Shown one piece after another: positions 11,702-23,085 of a stretch of 64,000 nucleotides of DNA. Every line of letters begins with the position of its first letter. Within the stretch, counting starts at the first letter, position 1. The stretch is from Stomoxys calcitrans. Its lineage: Eukaryota; Arthropoda; Insecta; Diptera; Muscidae. The stretch is taken from NCBI RefSeq assembly GCF_963082655.1, contig NC_081553.1:38589205-38653204 (forward strand), in the 5' to 3' direction. Below the pieces are notes generated by a model. The model made no database searches. It saw only the letters and a program-made list of their open reading frames with translations, and was not told the DNA's origin. The position numbers and the translations under genes are program-made.

Positions 11702-11880
11702 TTGGGTTGCCCAAAAAGTAATTGCGGATTTTTTAAAAGATATTTTTTTCTAAAGCAAGCTAAAAGTAACATCTGATAACTGACAGAAGAAAAAATGGAA
11801 TTACAGAGTCACAAGCTTTGAAAAAATTTGTCAACGCCGACTATATGAAAAATCCGCAATTACTTTTTGGGCAACCCATA
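11702..11880. mobile_element. mariner-type MITE with ~31-bp terminal inverted repeats
   Basis: The left end TGGGTTGCCCAAAAAGTAAT (from 11703) is matched in reverse complement by the right end ATTACTTTTTGGGCAACCCA (to 11878). Both extend inward through GCGGATTTTT, so the inverted repeat is at least 31 bp. TA dinucleotides flank both ends (11700-11701 and 11879-11880), as expected for mariner/Tc1 insertions. The ~120-bp interior has no transposase frame, so this is a non-autonomous derivative that needs an element elsewhere for mobility. Confidence 0.88.
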
Positions 11881-12044
11881 GTTATTAGAGTCAACAGGAT
11901 ATAGTTTTTTAGTACTTTAAAGTTGTATTTGTTAAAAAAACATAAAAACTAATATTAAAAAAAATACTAATTGTGAATGCTAACATGTTTTTTTGACAAT
12001 TTTTTCCCTGACTTAAAATATTTGAAAATAAAATATTTAAAATT

Positions 12045-12200
12045 TAGTTCAGGTTAGGTAAGAATGGCAGTCCTTTACAGACTAACTTAGACAATTTTAA
12101 GTCCATTGTGTTACCACAGCAGCGACAGACCAAGGCTTCTGGCGGGAATCGAACCCACGACCTCTGCTTTGGTAATCCAAACACGCTACCAAGCAATCCA
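12045..12200 (-). mobile_element. tRNA-like SINE, family 2, second copy
   Basis: It shares 'tttacagactaacttagac' and 'ttttaagtccattgtg' with the copy at 6745-6906. The minus strand carries box B GGGTTCGATTCCC (about 12146-12158), intact here, and a tRNA-like head to the right ('ggtaatccaaacacgctacc' on the plus strand). The two copies give the family boundaries. Confidence 0.6.
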
Positions 12201-12304
12201 ATGTGCATAAAATTTGTTCAAAAAAAAGTGAAAAATATTTAAAATTTAAAAAAATATTGGAAATACAAAAGTTTTATTAATCTTGTCAAAAAGACCAAAA
12301 AGAT

Positions 12305-13590
12305 TCAGCGATGTCCCTGAGTCAGTCCGTGGTCTCTGTCTGTCCATGGAGTCTGTCTATCCGTGGTGGCTATGTGTTTGTTGTGTGTGTGTGTGTGTCT
12401 ACAGAAAGTCATAGATGGTGTCTATTGGTCCATGGTGTCTGTCTGTTCATAATATCTATCTGTCCACGGTATCGGTCTGTCCGTGGTGGCTATCTGTCCA
12501 TGGCGTCGATCTGTCCGTGGTGTCTCTCTGTTCGTTGTATCTCTCTGTTCGTGGTGTCCTCCTGTCCGAGGTGTCTCTCTGTTCGTGGTGTCCGAGTTCT
12601 CTCTCTGTCCGTCGGTCTAAGGTGTCTCTCTGTCCATTGCGTTTGTGTGTCCGTAGTGACTCTCTATACATGGTGTCTGTCCGTAGTGTCTAACTGTCGG
12701 TGGAGTCTGTCTGTTCCTTGTGTCTATCTGTATGTGGTGTCTGTCTATCTGTCCGTACTGTACATCTGTTCATAATGTCTGTTTGTCCTTGGTGTCTTTC
12801 TCTCCGTGGTGTCTTTCTATCCGTAGTGTCTATCTGTCCATGGCGTCGGTCTGTCCGTGGTGTCTGTCTGTCCATGGTGTCCGCCTGTCCGAGGTGTCTC
12901 TTTCTGTCCGTGGTATCTCTCTGTTCGTGGTGTCCTCCTGTCCGAGGTATCTCTCTGTTCGTGGTGTCCGAGTTCTCTCTCTGTCCGTCGGTCTAAGGTG
13001 TATCTCTGTCCATTGCGTCTGTCTGTCCGTGGTGACTCTCTATACATGGTGTCTGTCCGTAGAGTCTAACTGTTGGTAGAGTCTGTCTGTCCCTTGTGTC
13101 TTTTTGTATGTGGTGTCTGTCTGTCCGTACTGTATATCTGTTCATAATGTCTGTCTGTCCGTGGTGTCTGTCTGTCCGTAGTGACTTTTTGTCCGTAGTG
13201 TCTATCTGTCCATGGCGTCGGTCTGTCCGTGGTGTCTGTCTGTCCATGGTGTCCGCCTGTCCGAGGTGTCTCTCTGTCCGTGGTATCTCTCTGTTCGTGG
13301 TGTTCTCCTGTCCGATGTCTCTCTCTGTTCGTGGTGTCCGAGTTCTCCCTCTGTCCGTCGGTCTAAGGTGTCTCTCTGTCCATTGCGTCTGTCTGTCCGT
13401 GGTGACTCCCTATACATAGTGTCTGTCCGTAGTGTCTAACCGTTGGTAGAGTCTGTCTGTTCCTTGTATCTTTCTGTACGTGGTTTCTGTCTGTCCGTAG
13501 TGACTTTCTGTCCGTAGTGTCTTTCTATCCGTGGTGTCTGTCTGTCCATGCTATCTGTCTGTCCGTGGCCCGTCTGTCCGTCCGTCTGCT
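12305..13590 (+). repeat. GTCTGTCCGTGGT minisatellite with ~373-bp higher-order repeat
   Basis: About 1.3 kb is built from 12-13-bp variants of GTCTGTCCGTGGT. A higher-order unit is visible: 'gtccgagttctc' recurs at 12590, 12966 and 13336 with matching flanks, so three copies of about 370-376 bp. The sequence has no stops in several frames on both strands, giving spurious Ser/Val/Cys-rich or Arg/Thr/Asp-rich frames up to 154 residues; these are not genes. It abuts a Helentron-like body at 13591. A second element of that family at 39118 has a pure TCCG run at the same internal position, so I infer this array expanded from that microsatellite. Confidence 0.88.
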
Positions 13591-14833
13591 TGTCGAAAGC
13601 ACGCTAACTTTCGAAGGAGTAAAGTTTGCCGCTTGAAATTCTGCACAAATACTTTTTATTAGTGTAGGTCGGTTGGTATTGTAAATGGGCCAAATCGGTC
13701 CATGTTTTGATATAGCTGCCATATAAACCAATCTTGGGTCTTGACTTCTTGAGCCTCTAGAGGGCGCAATTCTTATCCGATTGAAATGAAATTTTGTACG
13801 ATGTGTTTCGCTATGACTTCCACCAACTGTGCTAAGTATGATTTAAATCGGTAAATTTTTTGTTATAGCTGCCATATAAACCGATCTTAGGTCTTGACTT
13901 CTTGAGCATCTAGAGGGCGCAATTCTTGTCCGATTGGAATGAAATTTTGCAAGACGTGTTTTGCTATGATTTCCAACAACTGTGTTAAGTATGGTTTAAA
14001 TCGGTCCATAACCTCATATAGCTGCCATATAAACCGATCTTGGGTCTTGACTTCTTGAGCCTCTAGAAGGCGCAATTCTCATCATATTTGGATGAAATTT
14101 TGTATGAGGTATTTTGTTATAACTTCCAATAACTTTGCTAAGTATGGCGCAAATCGGTATATAACCTGATATAGCTGCCATATAAACCGATCTTGGGTCT
14201 TGACTTCTTGAGCCTCTAAAAGGCGCAATTCTCATCATATTTGGATGAAATTTTGTATGAGGTATTTTGTTATAACTTCCAATAACTTTGCTAAGTATGG
14301 CGCAAATCGGTATATAACCTGATATAGCTGCCATATAAACTGATATTGGGTCTTGACTTCTTGAGCCTCTAGAGGTCGCAATTCTTATCCGATTAGAATG
14401 AAATTTTGCACGACGTGTTTCGCTATGACTTCCAACAACTGTGTTAAGTATGGTGTGAATCGGTCCATTTTTTGTTATAGCTGCCATATAAACCGATCTT
14501 GGGTCTTGACTTCTTGAGCCTCTAGAGGGCGCAATTCTCATCTGATTTGCCTGAAATTTTGTACAACGGCTTCTCCCATGATTTTTAATATACACGTCTA
14601 ATATGGTCTGAATCGATCAATAGCTTGATACAGCTCCCATATAAACCGATCTCCAGAGTTTGCTTCTTGAGCCCCTACAAGGCGCAATTCTTATCCAAAT
14701 GAACTCCAATAGCATAACAGTTCTTATTCATTATTCTTTGTTTGCCAAAAAAGAGATACGTCGCATAGAACTCGACGATCCATGGTGGTGGGTCCCAAGA
14801 TTCGGCCCGGCCGAACTTAGCACGCTCTTATTT
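13591..14833 (+). mobile_element. DINE-1/Helentron-like element body with 153-bp minisatellite
   Basis: It begins 'gtcgaaagcacgctaac', as does the element at 39345. It then carries about seven units of 152-153 bp, with 'tatagctgcc' (or a variant) at 13711, 13864, 14017, 14170, 14323, 14475 and about 14628. It ends with the family 3' terminus, 'gattcggcccggccgaactt' followed by agcacgctcttatttg. Units share 'ggtcttgacttcttgagcc'. The 193-residue minus frame at 14014-14595 is a translation of these units, not a gene. Assignment to Helentron-associated elements rests on terminus and microsatellite similarity to Drosophila DINE-1-like repeats and is from memory. Confidence 0.75.
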
Positions 14834-16704
14834 GTTTGTATTGTATTCACTTTTATTTGGTTTATTTCCCTCTCTTCACCTCAAACCCCAGTGTTCAAAG
14901 TTTACAAAAATATTTCAAATATTATTATTGTTGTTATTAATATTATTACCAGCAATAGTGTTATATATCAGGGCTATATGTTTTTCTAACGGAAATTATA
15001 TTTAATTAAATTAACACGAAGCACGAGGTTTCAAGCTCCAGCCAGGCAAATGAAAGGGAACCCCCCTCAAAGATCAGCAAACAAAAGATCATGAAGACTT
15101 AAATAAGTGAGCGTTTGCGTAAATTTAAAAAAAAAAACGTGCTTTAAAAAAACACTGAAATTTTAACGCAATGAACATGAAATAAAGTGAAAATACGAGA
15201 AAAAAGAAGAAAACTGAGAATTTTTGTATTAAGAAAAATAAATTGCGTGCTGATGGTTCATTTAATTTAATGAGCAACGGCGTGCAGCAAGGCACACCAC
15301 TCATCATTGAGGCAGGCAGGCAGGCATTGAGGGCCGGCAAACATTCAGTCAGCCAACTAGCCGGCTAGCTAACTATAGCTAGTCAGACTGTGGGTCAGTA
15401 ACTTATCGAAATGTTTTCAAGTTAAAATTTGTACATTTTCCTCTACACTCTCTACAACGAAATGAAAACCAGCTAGACTTGGATTTTTCTTTGTTGTTGT
15501 TGTATTCCTTTCTTTGTTTTTAGGGTCTCTTCATTAGCTCCATTTGTGTTTTCTGCCTTTTTTTCCCTTCAATGTGAGAGAATTTTAAATTAAAAGTAAT
15601 TTAGGAAAAAATTGAAAATGATTAAATTAAATAACATGAAACAAGAACAAAGAAAACAAAAATTCCAGATGCCTCAATGGCAAAAAGAAAAAAGAAAAAT
15701 TTCTTTTTCAACAATTTAATATTTTTCAACATGTCATGATGTTGCCTTTCATGCGCGGAAGTTTTGTCTTTTTTTTTTTGTTCAATATTCTTTGTTAAAT
15801 TATAGGCTTTAAACATTTCCTGTGTGTTAAATTGAGGACATAAACACTTAGTTGGTCACATTCCATACCTCATGCCAATTTTTGGTCATTTATTAGAGCC
15901 TAATCTGTTTGGTATTCTTCAATGCAAAAATGAGCAGTTATCATTCATGTCTTTAATATGGGAAACCACAAATTAAGTTATTTCTCTTGACTAAATATGC
16001 CCAGAATCATTGCCATGTCTCTCTTTGTCATGAATGAAATGCATTGCCTGACCTGAGTTTTAAAGACTTGCAAAAAGTTGAAAAAAAAACAAAAACTTTA
16101 CTGACTTGCCAAAGCATTTGCAATTATTTTGAAGTTAGCCTTACATGTGCTATGTGCAGAATGTCCTCTTTTCTTATGGCATGGTACTCCTGCAGCCGTT
16201 AAAGTTGTTATTTTTGGTTATCACCCAGCTTGGCACGCAATTGCCGCATTATGACCCCTTGGCAAATGGTAGTAGTTTTGCTTCCCTGCCTGCTTGGTCA
16301 CTCAATCTAAAGCAAATATTTGCATATGGAGTGAAGGAGTAGAAGCATGCATTTCTAAGAAATTCCTTTAAAAAAAAAAACAGAAAAGTGTGGTTAGTCA
16401 CAAAAAAAAAAAAAAAAACAATTTAAAAATTAGAAAATATTTCTTTAAGAACAAAGTACTGTAAAACAGCTACACAAATTTATGGAAAATAAAGACAAAT
16501 TAAAAAATAAAATAAAAATATTTTATAAAAATTAATAAAAATATAAAAAATATATATAAAAAAAAATAAAAAATATAAAAAATTACTTTTTTTTGAAAAA
16601 AAAAATAATTAAAAATAAATAAAAAATTGTAATAATTATTGAAAAATATGAAATAAAAAACAAAACCAGAAACTGCATAAAATAAAAAAAAAAAAAAACA
16701 AATA
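14834..16704. other. Gene-free intron sequence ending in an A-rich tract
   Basis: There is no credible gene. A (GGCA)n-like run sits near 15311-15325 and CTAG-rich text near 15355-15385. From about 16365 to 16704 the strand becomes almost pure A/T with long A runs, directly abutting the terminus of the next Helentron-like element. Confidence 0.5.
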
Positions 16705-18185
16705 AAAGCATGCTAAGTTCGGCCGGGCGAATCTTGGTAACCCAACACCATGTAAATGCAAAATTTGCCCTTAAACATTCCATTAAGGAACTGGAGAAAA
16801 CTTCTCACAAATCATTGAAAGCTGTCCAATTCAATTTTAAGCTCAATGATCAGGGACCTCCTTTTTATAGCCGAGTTCGAAAGGCGTACCGCAGAGCGAT
16901 ACCTCTTTGAGTAGAAGTTTTTGAATGGCAAAGTACCTCACAAATGTCGCTGGCATTAGAAAAGGCTAACCACTGAAAAATTTTCTGATGTTTCTGCCAG
17001 GATTTGAACCCAGGCGTTCAGCGGCATGGGAGGATATGCTAACCTTTGCGCTACGGTGGCCCCTGCCCACCAACATGGATTCTGCTCAAAATTAATACAA
17101 AATAAATTCAGTTGAAGGGCATCATTTTATTCGAAATACAAAAATTCAGTCAAGCCAGCAAACAAAAAAAAAATGCCGAGAACCGAACAAGGATGATGGA
17201 GAGACCGGTTTACATGGGAGCTATATAAAAATATAGGCTGCTTTGGACCATATTTGGCACAGCTGTTGGAAGTCATAACAGAACACCGCATGCAAAATTT
17301 CAACCAAATCGGATGAAAATTACGGCTTCCAGGGGCTCAAAATGACAAATCGGGAGATCGATTTATATGGGAGCTATATCAGGTTATAGACCGATTCGGA
17401 CCATACTTGGCACAATTGTTGAGAACCATAAAAGAACACCACATGCAAAAATTCAGGCAATTCGGATGAAAATTACGGCTTCCAAGGCCTCAAGAAGTCA
17501 AATCGGGAGATCGGTTTATATGGGAGCTATATCAGGTTATAGACCGATTTCGACCGTACTTAGCACAGTCGTTGGAAATAAAAACAGAAGACTGCATGCA
17601 AAATTTCAGCCAAATGGGACAAAAATTTGGGCTTCCAGGGGCTCAAAAAGTCAAATCGGGAGATCAGTTTATATGGGAGCTATATCAGGTTATAGACCGA
17701 TCTGGACTGTACTAGGCTGAAATGTTGAAAGTCATAACAGAACACTAATTGTAAAATTTCAGCAAAATCGGATGAAAATTGAGGCTTCCAGGGGCTCAAG
17801 AAGTCAAATCGGTAGATCGGTCTATATGGGAGCTATATCAGGTTATAGACCGATCTGGACTGTACTAAGCTTAAATGTTTAAAGTTATAACAGAAAACCA
17901 CATTCAAAATTTCAGCCAAATCGGACGAAAATTACGGCTTCCAGGGGCTCAAGAAGTCAAATCGGTAGAACGGTTTATATGGGAGCTATATCAGGTTCTC
18001 GACCGATTTGAACCGTACTTGGCACCATTGTTGGAAATCATAACTTAACACTATGTGTAAAAATTCAGCCAAATCGGACAAAAATTGCGGCTTATAAGGG
18101 CTCAAGAAGCCAAATCGGGAGATCTGTCTATATGGGAGCTATATCAGGTTATAGACCGATCTGGACTGTACTTGGTACAGTTATT
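16705..18185 (-). mobile_element. Helentron-like element, inverted, with nested SINE
   Basis: The left edge 'gcatgctaagttcggccggg' is the reverse complement of the family 3' end seen at 14808-14825. The right part contains units of 153 bp with 'tatgggagctatat' at about 17213, 17366, 17519, 17672, 17825, 17978 and 18131. The unit text ('gacttcttgagccc' in reverse) is related to, but a different subfamily from, the 13591 element. A SINE family 1 copy interrupts it just inside the terminus. The frame at 17367-17720 is repeat translation. Confidence 0.72.
16745..17064 (-). mobile_element. SINE family 1 copy nested in Helentron-like element
   Basis: This is a near-complete family 1 copy: tail 'aaacattccattaaggaact', middle 'gcgatacctctttgagtag', and head ending 'gctacggtggcc'. 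Box B reads GGTTCAAATCC on the minus strand (about 17000-17010). It interrupts the element 40 bp from its terminus, so the SINE inserted after the Helentron-like element. Confidence 0.75.
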
Positions 18186-18387
18186 GGTAGTCGAGTCTGA
18201 ACGGCGTGCCGCCATGCGACACCTCTTTGGAGAAAAGTTTAACATGGCATAGTACCTCACAAATGTTGCCAGCATTAGGAGGGGAAAACCACCGTTGAAA
18301 ATTTGTTCTGTTGGTCTCGCCAGGATTCGAACCCGGGCGCTCAGCGTCATAGGCGGACATGCTAACCTCTGTGCTACGGTTGCCTCC
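18186..18387 (-). mobile_element. SINE family 1, 3'-truncated copy
   Basis: It starts mid-family at 'gagtctgaacggcgtgcc' and runs to an intact tRNA-like head. Box B reads GGTTCGAATCC on the minus strand (about 18323-18333), and the head ends at 'gctacggttgcc'. The tail portion present in other copies is missing where it joins the 153-bp array. Confidence 0.7.
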
Positions 18388-18715
18388 TGCCTATTAGCTG
18401 TTCTTTTTCCCAATGCATGTGTTTTTGTGTAATGACAGACTTTTTTTCTGCTATCATTACACCATTTCCTTGGTACACATGATTCTGTGCATCTATTGGA
18501 AGTTGTATGGATGGCTTCGAAAGCTAGACAACGGTCTCCAATCCCATGGCGGCCGCTTGTACGTACCAGATTGTCCCAATGGAGTTCTTCATACGCAAGG
18601 CCTGCCGCTATAGTGTATAACGCACTGTGAGAACAACAACAACAGCGACTTTAGCTGTTGCTCCGTGTGCCCAGGTTCGTATCCCGGCCGGGCTCTGCGA
18701 ATTTCTTCATTTTTC
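18388..18715 (+). mobile_element. SINE family 3 (box-B containing) copy
   Basis: It shares 'tgtgtaatgacaga', 'acatgattctgtgcatct', 'ttgtacgtacc' and 'cccaggttcg' with the copy starting at 21946. Near the 3' end, GGTTCGTATCC resembles a Pol III box B and is followed by 'cggccgggct'. The frames at 18413-18613, 18627-18854 and 18658-18972 lie in and beyond this element and are not genes. Confidence 0.6.
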
Positions 18716-20105
18716 TAGTTTTTTGCCTTTTAGGACGAAGATCCTTAAGTTTAACAATTTTTTTTGTTTCTCTTTCGGACGAGCTCAATGTTTGGAGATT
18801 TTCTTTTCAAATGGAAAAGAAGGAAAATTTATTAATTTTCACTCTAATAGGTAAAAAACATGAAAAACCAATTTCTTTATTTAAAAAAAATTCAAAAAAT
18901 TCAAAACACTTAAAACAAAATTTTTGTTTAAAAAAACCAAAAAATTTAATTGTTCTAAATTTTTTTTTTTAAATAACCCGAATTTCCAACTTTTTTGATA
19001 TCCTCCAAATCATATGAAAATTTTTTAAAAAATTTTTTTTCTTTTCATTTTTCCAAAAATTTCCCATTTCCCCTTCAATGTCCTATATTACATGGCTCCC
19101 CACAGCCATGGCTGTGGTAAACCTCAACCTTAGTTTGTGTATTGAGGTTTTCTGTTTGATTTCATCAAAACCTAATAACAATCAATGACATGAGAGTTCA
19201 AATAGCTACAGGGTGCTGGACACCAACAGGAAACCGCATATGGAACATAAAAACCAGAGAACAAGACCACCAAACTTAGAAAATAACGCCAAAAAAAAAG
19301 AGTTTCCCATAGCAGATGATTAAAAAAAAACCCCAAACTAATAAACAAAAATTATAGGCCTAAAAACCGCACAACTATAAAGGTGTTTTTTAAAGCCACC
19401 CAATAGGCAAAGAAAAAAAAATATCAAAGCTGCTTATTCTCTAGCAAACTTAATCTGCAACCTTTTTAGGTTTCCACATCAAAATTTTCTATTTTTAATA
19501 TCTTTAACCAAAAAAAATTTTTTTTTTTTACTTTTTATTTATTGTCTTACCAACCTTTGAAGCCACATGTCTGGTCTATTTGTTTGCTATTTGCTTTGAT
19601 TTTGGATAAATAGTTTAAACTAGTTTAGTTCGATTTCGATTTGTTAAGTGACGCTAATTGTTTAAGCACATGCCACTTGTCTGGCTCTTAAGTATATCGT
19701 ATTTTTCCCAATGGAATAATTTTTGGTAAGAGTGATGAAAATGGGAAAATAAATAAAAATTTTGTTATTGAATTGTTTGAAAGATGTGGAGCTACAGTTT
19801 AGCTATCCATCATAAATGCAACAAGGTGTTAATAGTTTAAATCAATGTAAAGAAAATGTGATATGGGAGGAGATTCATGCCGACGGACAGACTTGAACAG
19901 AGGTAGAAACAGTGGGGATAAAAGGTTTTGATATGAAAAAAAAAATTTAAATTGCTAGGAGAGAGAATAAAACAAAATTTTGAGGAATAAATAAAAAATA
20001 GCCAAAAAATAGAGAAAAATAAAAATAGGGGAACCAACTAAAAAAATTTGCCATACAAAATTGCAAAACCAAAGTTTCGCACAGAACGAAAAAAAAAAAA
20101 TTGAT
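18716..20105. other. Gene-free AT-rich intron sequence
   Basis: Poly-T and poly-A tracts are common (18961-18971, 19510-19530 and 20090-20100). There are no repeated blocks shared with the rest of the window and no supported gene. Confidence 0.5.
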
Positions 20106-20460
20106 CATTGAGAATCTTATATACCTTCCACCATGGATGCCGAACATTGTAGAAGTCATGGTGTAATATTTCAGTTCATACGGATAAGTATCAGAAATCA
20201 TGATCCACAAAGCCAGTCAAAGTGCTTTGAATAATAACACACAGTTCCTCAACGTTTATAAATTCTTTGCTATGCTATTCTTTGAATAGAAAGCAGTGAA
20301 CATTGTAGAAGTCACTGTGTAATATTTCAGTTCATTCGGATAAGTATCAGAAATCATGATCCACCAAGCCAGTTAAAGTGCTTTGAATATTAACACACAG
20401 TTTTTCAACTTTTATAAAGTCTTTGCTATGCTATTCTTTGAATAGAAAGCAGTGAATGTG
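20106..20460 (-). mobile_element. Helentron-like fragment with 156-bp tandem duplication
   Basis: 'cttatataccttccaccatg' at 20117 is the family terminus text in reverse orientation. The block 'gaacattgtagaagtca' plus 'gtgtaatatttcagttca' occurs at 20142 and again at 20298 (unit 156 bp, high identity). The same block reappears inside the element at 63797-63842. The outer core terminus is replaced by a poly-A run. Confidence 0.65.
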
Positions 20461-21080
20461 ATCTCAAGCTAGAAGATGTTCGAAAAATCACGAAAAAAAA
20501 TTTTAAAAATCGAAATAAAAGGCAGCCGACAGACGTTTTCAAAAAATCACCATTAAAAGGGCTACAATTTTTTTCATTTATTTGATATATTAAAAAATCG
20601 TTTAATTATTTTTTGAAGAAAGGCTCTAAAAAATCTAATATTACAAAACTACATTTAAAAAAAAATATTTTAATTTTTAAGAAAGCTTCTAGAGTATCTA
20701 AAATTAAAAAAACAAGATTTAAAGAAAATTTTTTAAAATTAAAACTAATTTTTAGAAAAAATTTTTAATAAAATTATAATTTAAGTATTTTTAAAATAAT
20801 TTTAATTAAAGATTATTACAAAAAAACTAGACATTAAAAAATTCAATTATAAAATATAATAAAAAAATATTTAATTACTAAAATTAATCTTAAAAAAGAT
20901 AAAAAATAAGTTAAATATATGTATCTGGAAAATGTAAGTTATATAGGCAAAATAAATAAAGGAATAAAAAAAAAGTTATTGGTCATTAGGAAAATATACT
21001 AAAAACTAAAATTCTTTCAGTTTTAATTTTATATAATTTTTTTATATATTTTATTTTTTTTATTTTTTTGTTGAACCATT
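20461..21080. other. Low-complexity A/T tract
   Basis: Nearly all A and T with short 'aaaaaat' and 'ttaaaaat' words, grading into T-rich sequence near 21040-21072. No gene or shared repeat was recognised. Confidence 0.5.
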
Positions 21081-21084
21081 TTGG

Positions 21085-21420
21085 GCATATGTGTTTTTAT
21101 TTCTTGCTTCTATTTTAAAACAAAACAACAACAACACTTTAAAGCGTCTCAACATTTGTGGTGTGTTAAATGTATCAAGGGGCGGGCTGAAATGATCGCG
21201 ATTTCGGCCTTTGCCAGGGGTCTCGACAGCCTGCTTTATTTTTGGTTTAACCAGCTTAGATCAATGTATTTTTATTTCTTGCTTCTATTTCAAAACAAAA
21301 CAACAAAAACACTTAAAAGAGTCTCAACATTTGTGGTGTGTTAAATGTATCAAGGGGCGGGCTGCAATGAGCGCGATTTCGGCCTTTGCCAGAGGCCTCA
21401 TCAGACTGCTATGCTACCAA
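21085..21420. repeat. Direct duplication, ~174-bp unit, two copies
   Basis: 'tttttatttcttgcttctat' begins at about 21093 and again at about 21267. Each is followed by 'caacatttgtggtgtgttaa', 'gtatcaaggggcgggctg' and 'gcgatttcggcctttgcc'. Identity is high, so duplication is recent relative to neighbouring repeats. GGGGCGGGCTG is GC-rich for this window. Frames at 21081-21480 merely read through the duplicate. Confidence 0.8.
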
Positions 21421-21435
21421 AAGATTTTTCTTTTA

Positions 21436-21945
21436 ATAATTGAGCCCTTACAAAGCTCAATTTTTGTTCGATTTGGCTGAAATTTAGCACTCAGTGTTCT
21501 GTTATGACTTCCAACAGCTGTACCAAGTACGGACTAAATCGGTCTATAAGCTGATATAGCTCCCATATAAACCGATCTCCCGATTTGACTTCTTTAGCCC
21601 TTACAAGCTGCAATTTGTCCGACTAAGCTGAAATTTTGCATGAGATGTTCTGTTTTGACTAACCACAACTGTGACCTAAATCAGTCTATAACCTGATATA
21701 GCTCCCATGTAAACCGATCTCCCGTTTTGACTTCTTGAGCCCTTACAAGCCGCAATTTTTGTCCGATTGGGATGAAATTTTGCATGTAGTGTTCTGTTAA
21801 GACTTCCAACAGCTGTACCAAGTACGGTCCAAATCGGTCTATAACCTGATATAGCTCCCTTATAAACCGATCTCTCGATTTGACTTTTTGAGCCCTTACA
21901 AACCTCAATGAGCCCATGGAAACCGCAATTGTTATACGATGTTGC
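21436..21945 (+). mobile_element. Helentron-like minisatellite fragment, about three 150-bp units
   Basis: Units carry 'gatatagctcccatataaac' near 21552 and variants near 21700 and 21850, with 'cgatttgacttctt' and 'gagcccttacaa'. The unit is of the same subfamily as the inverted copy at 17200-18180, here in forward orientation. Neither terminus is present; it runs directly into a SINE family 3 copy. Confidence 0.65.
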
Positions 21946-23085
21946 TGTACTTTTCCCCTACGCATGTGTGTTTGTGTAATGACAGATTTTTGGTCTACAT
22001 TACTGCACTACTCCCATGGTATACACATGATTCTGTGCATCTGTTGGAAGTTGTATTGATGGCTTCGAACGCTAGACAACGGTAACGTGGCGAAAGCCTT
22101 TACCCATGGCAGCCGGTTGTACGTACCGGATTGACCCTATGGAGTTCTTCAACGGCAAGTTCTCCAGCTTCAGTGTATAATGCACTGTTTCAACAACGAC
22201 AACAACGGCTCTCGCTGTTGTTCCGTGTGCCCAGGTTCAAATCCCGGCCGGGCTTCAGCAATTTTTTTAATTTTTAAGTTTTTTTGCAAGTAAGGGCATT
22301 GACCTGATGGGGGTTTTCAATGGCAAGGGCTGCCGCTTCAGTGTATAATGCACTGTTTCCACAATAACAGCAAAGGGCTCTCGCTGTTGCTCCGCCTATC
22401 CAGGTTCGAATCCCGGCCGGGCTTCAGCAAATTTTTCATTTTTGCAAGTTAGGACATTGACCTGATGGGGGGTTACAATGGCAAGGGCTGCCGCTTCTGT
22501 GTATAATGCACTATTTCAACAACGGCTCTCGCTGTTGCTCCGTCTACGCAGGTTCCAATCCCGGCCGGGCTTCAGCAAATTTTTTCATTTTCAAGTTTTT
22601 TTGCAAGTTAGGGCATTGACCTCATGGAGTTTTTCAATGGCAAGGGCTGCCGCTTCAGTGTGTAATGCACTGTTTCAACAATAACAACAACGGCTCTCGC
22701 TGTTGCTCTGTGTTCCCAGGTTTGAATCCCGGCCGGGCTTCAGCAATTTTTTCATTTTAAATTTTTTTTGCAAGTTAGAGCATTGACCTGATGGGGTTCT
22801 TCAATGGCAAGGGCTGTCGCTTCAGTGTATAATGCACTATTTCAACAACGGCTCTCGCTCCGTCTACCCAGGTTCAAATCCCGGCCGGGCTTCAGCAAAT
22901 TTTTTAATTTTTAAGTTTTTTTGCAAGTTAGGGCATTGACCTGATGGGGTTTTTCAATGGCAAGGGCTGCCGCTTCAGTGTATAATGCACTGTTTCAACA
23001 ACGGCTCTCGCTGTTGCTCCGTCTACCCAGGTTCAAATCCCGGCCGGGCTTCAGCAAATTTTTTAATTTTTAAGTTTTTTTGCCT
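21946..23085 (+). repeat. SINE family 3 with six-copy tandem amplification of its 3' part
   Basis: A SINE family 3 copy starts near 21946 (the text of 18405-18700 recurs). Its 3' portion is then repeated in tandem. 'cccggccgggctt' occurs at 22243, 22412, 22560, 22728, 22880 and 23039, spacings of 169, 148, 168, 152 and 159. Each unit includes 'gcattgacctgatgggg', 'ggcaagggctgccgcttc', 'agtgtataatgcac' and a box-B-like GGTTCAAATCC. Tandem growth of a SINE-derived segment is unusual. Confidence 0.8.

Noticed and set aside
12311..13439. Several Ser/Val/Cys-rich and Arg/Thr/Asp-rich frames up to 154 residues
   Set aside because: All are readings of the GTCTGTCCGTGGT minisatellite on both strands and lack stops only because of its composition.
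14014..14595. 193-residue open frame, longest in the window
   Set aside because: It is an in-frame translation of the 153-bp Helentron-like minisatellite (51 codons per unit), so the frame stays open by periodicity and not by coding selection.
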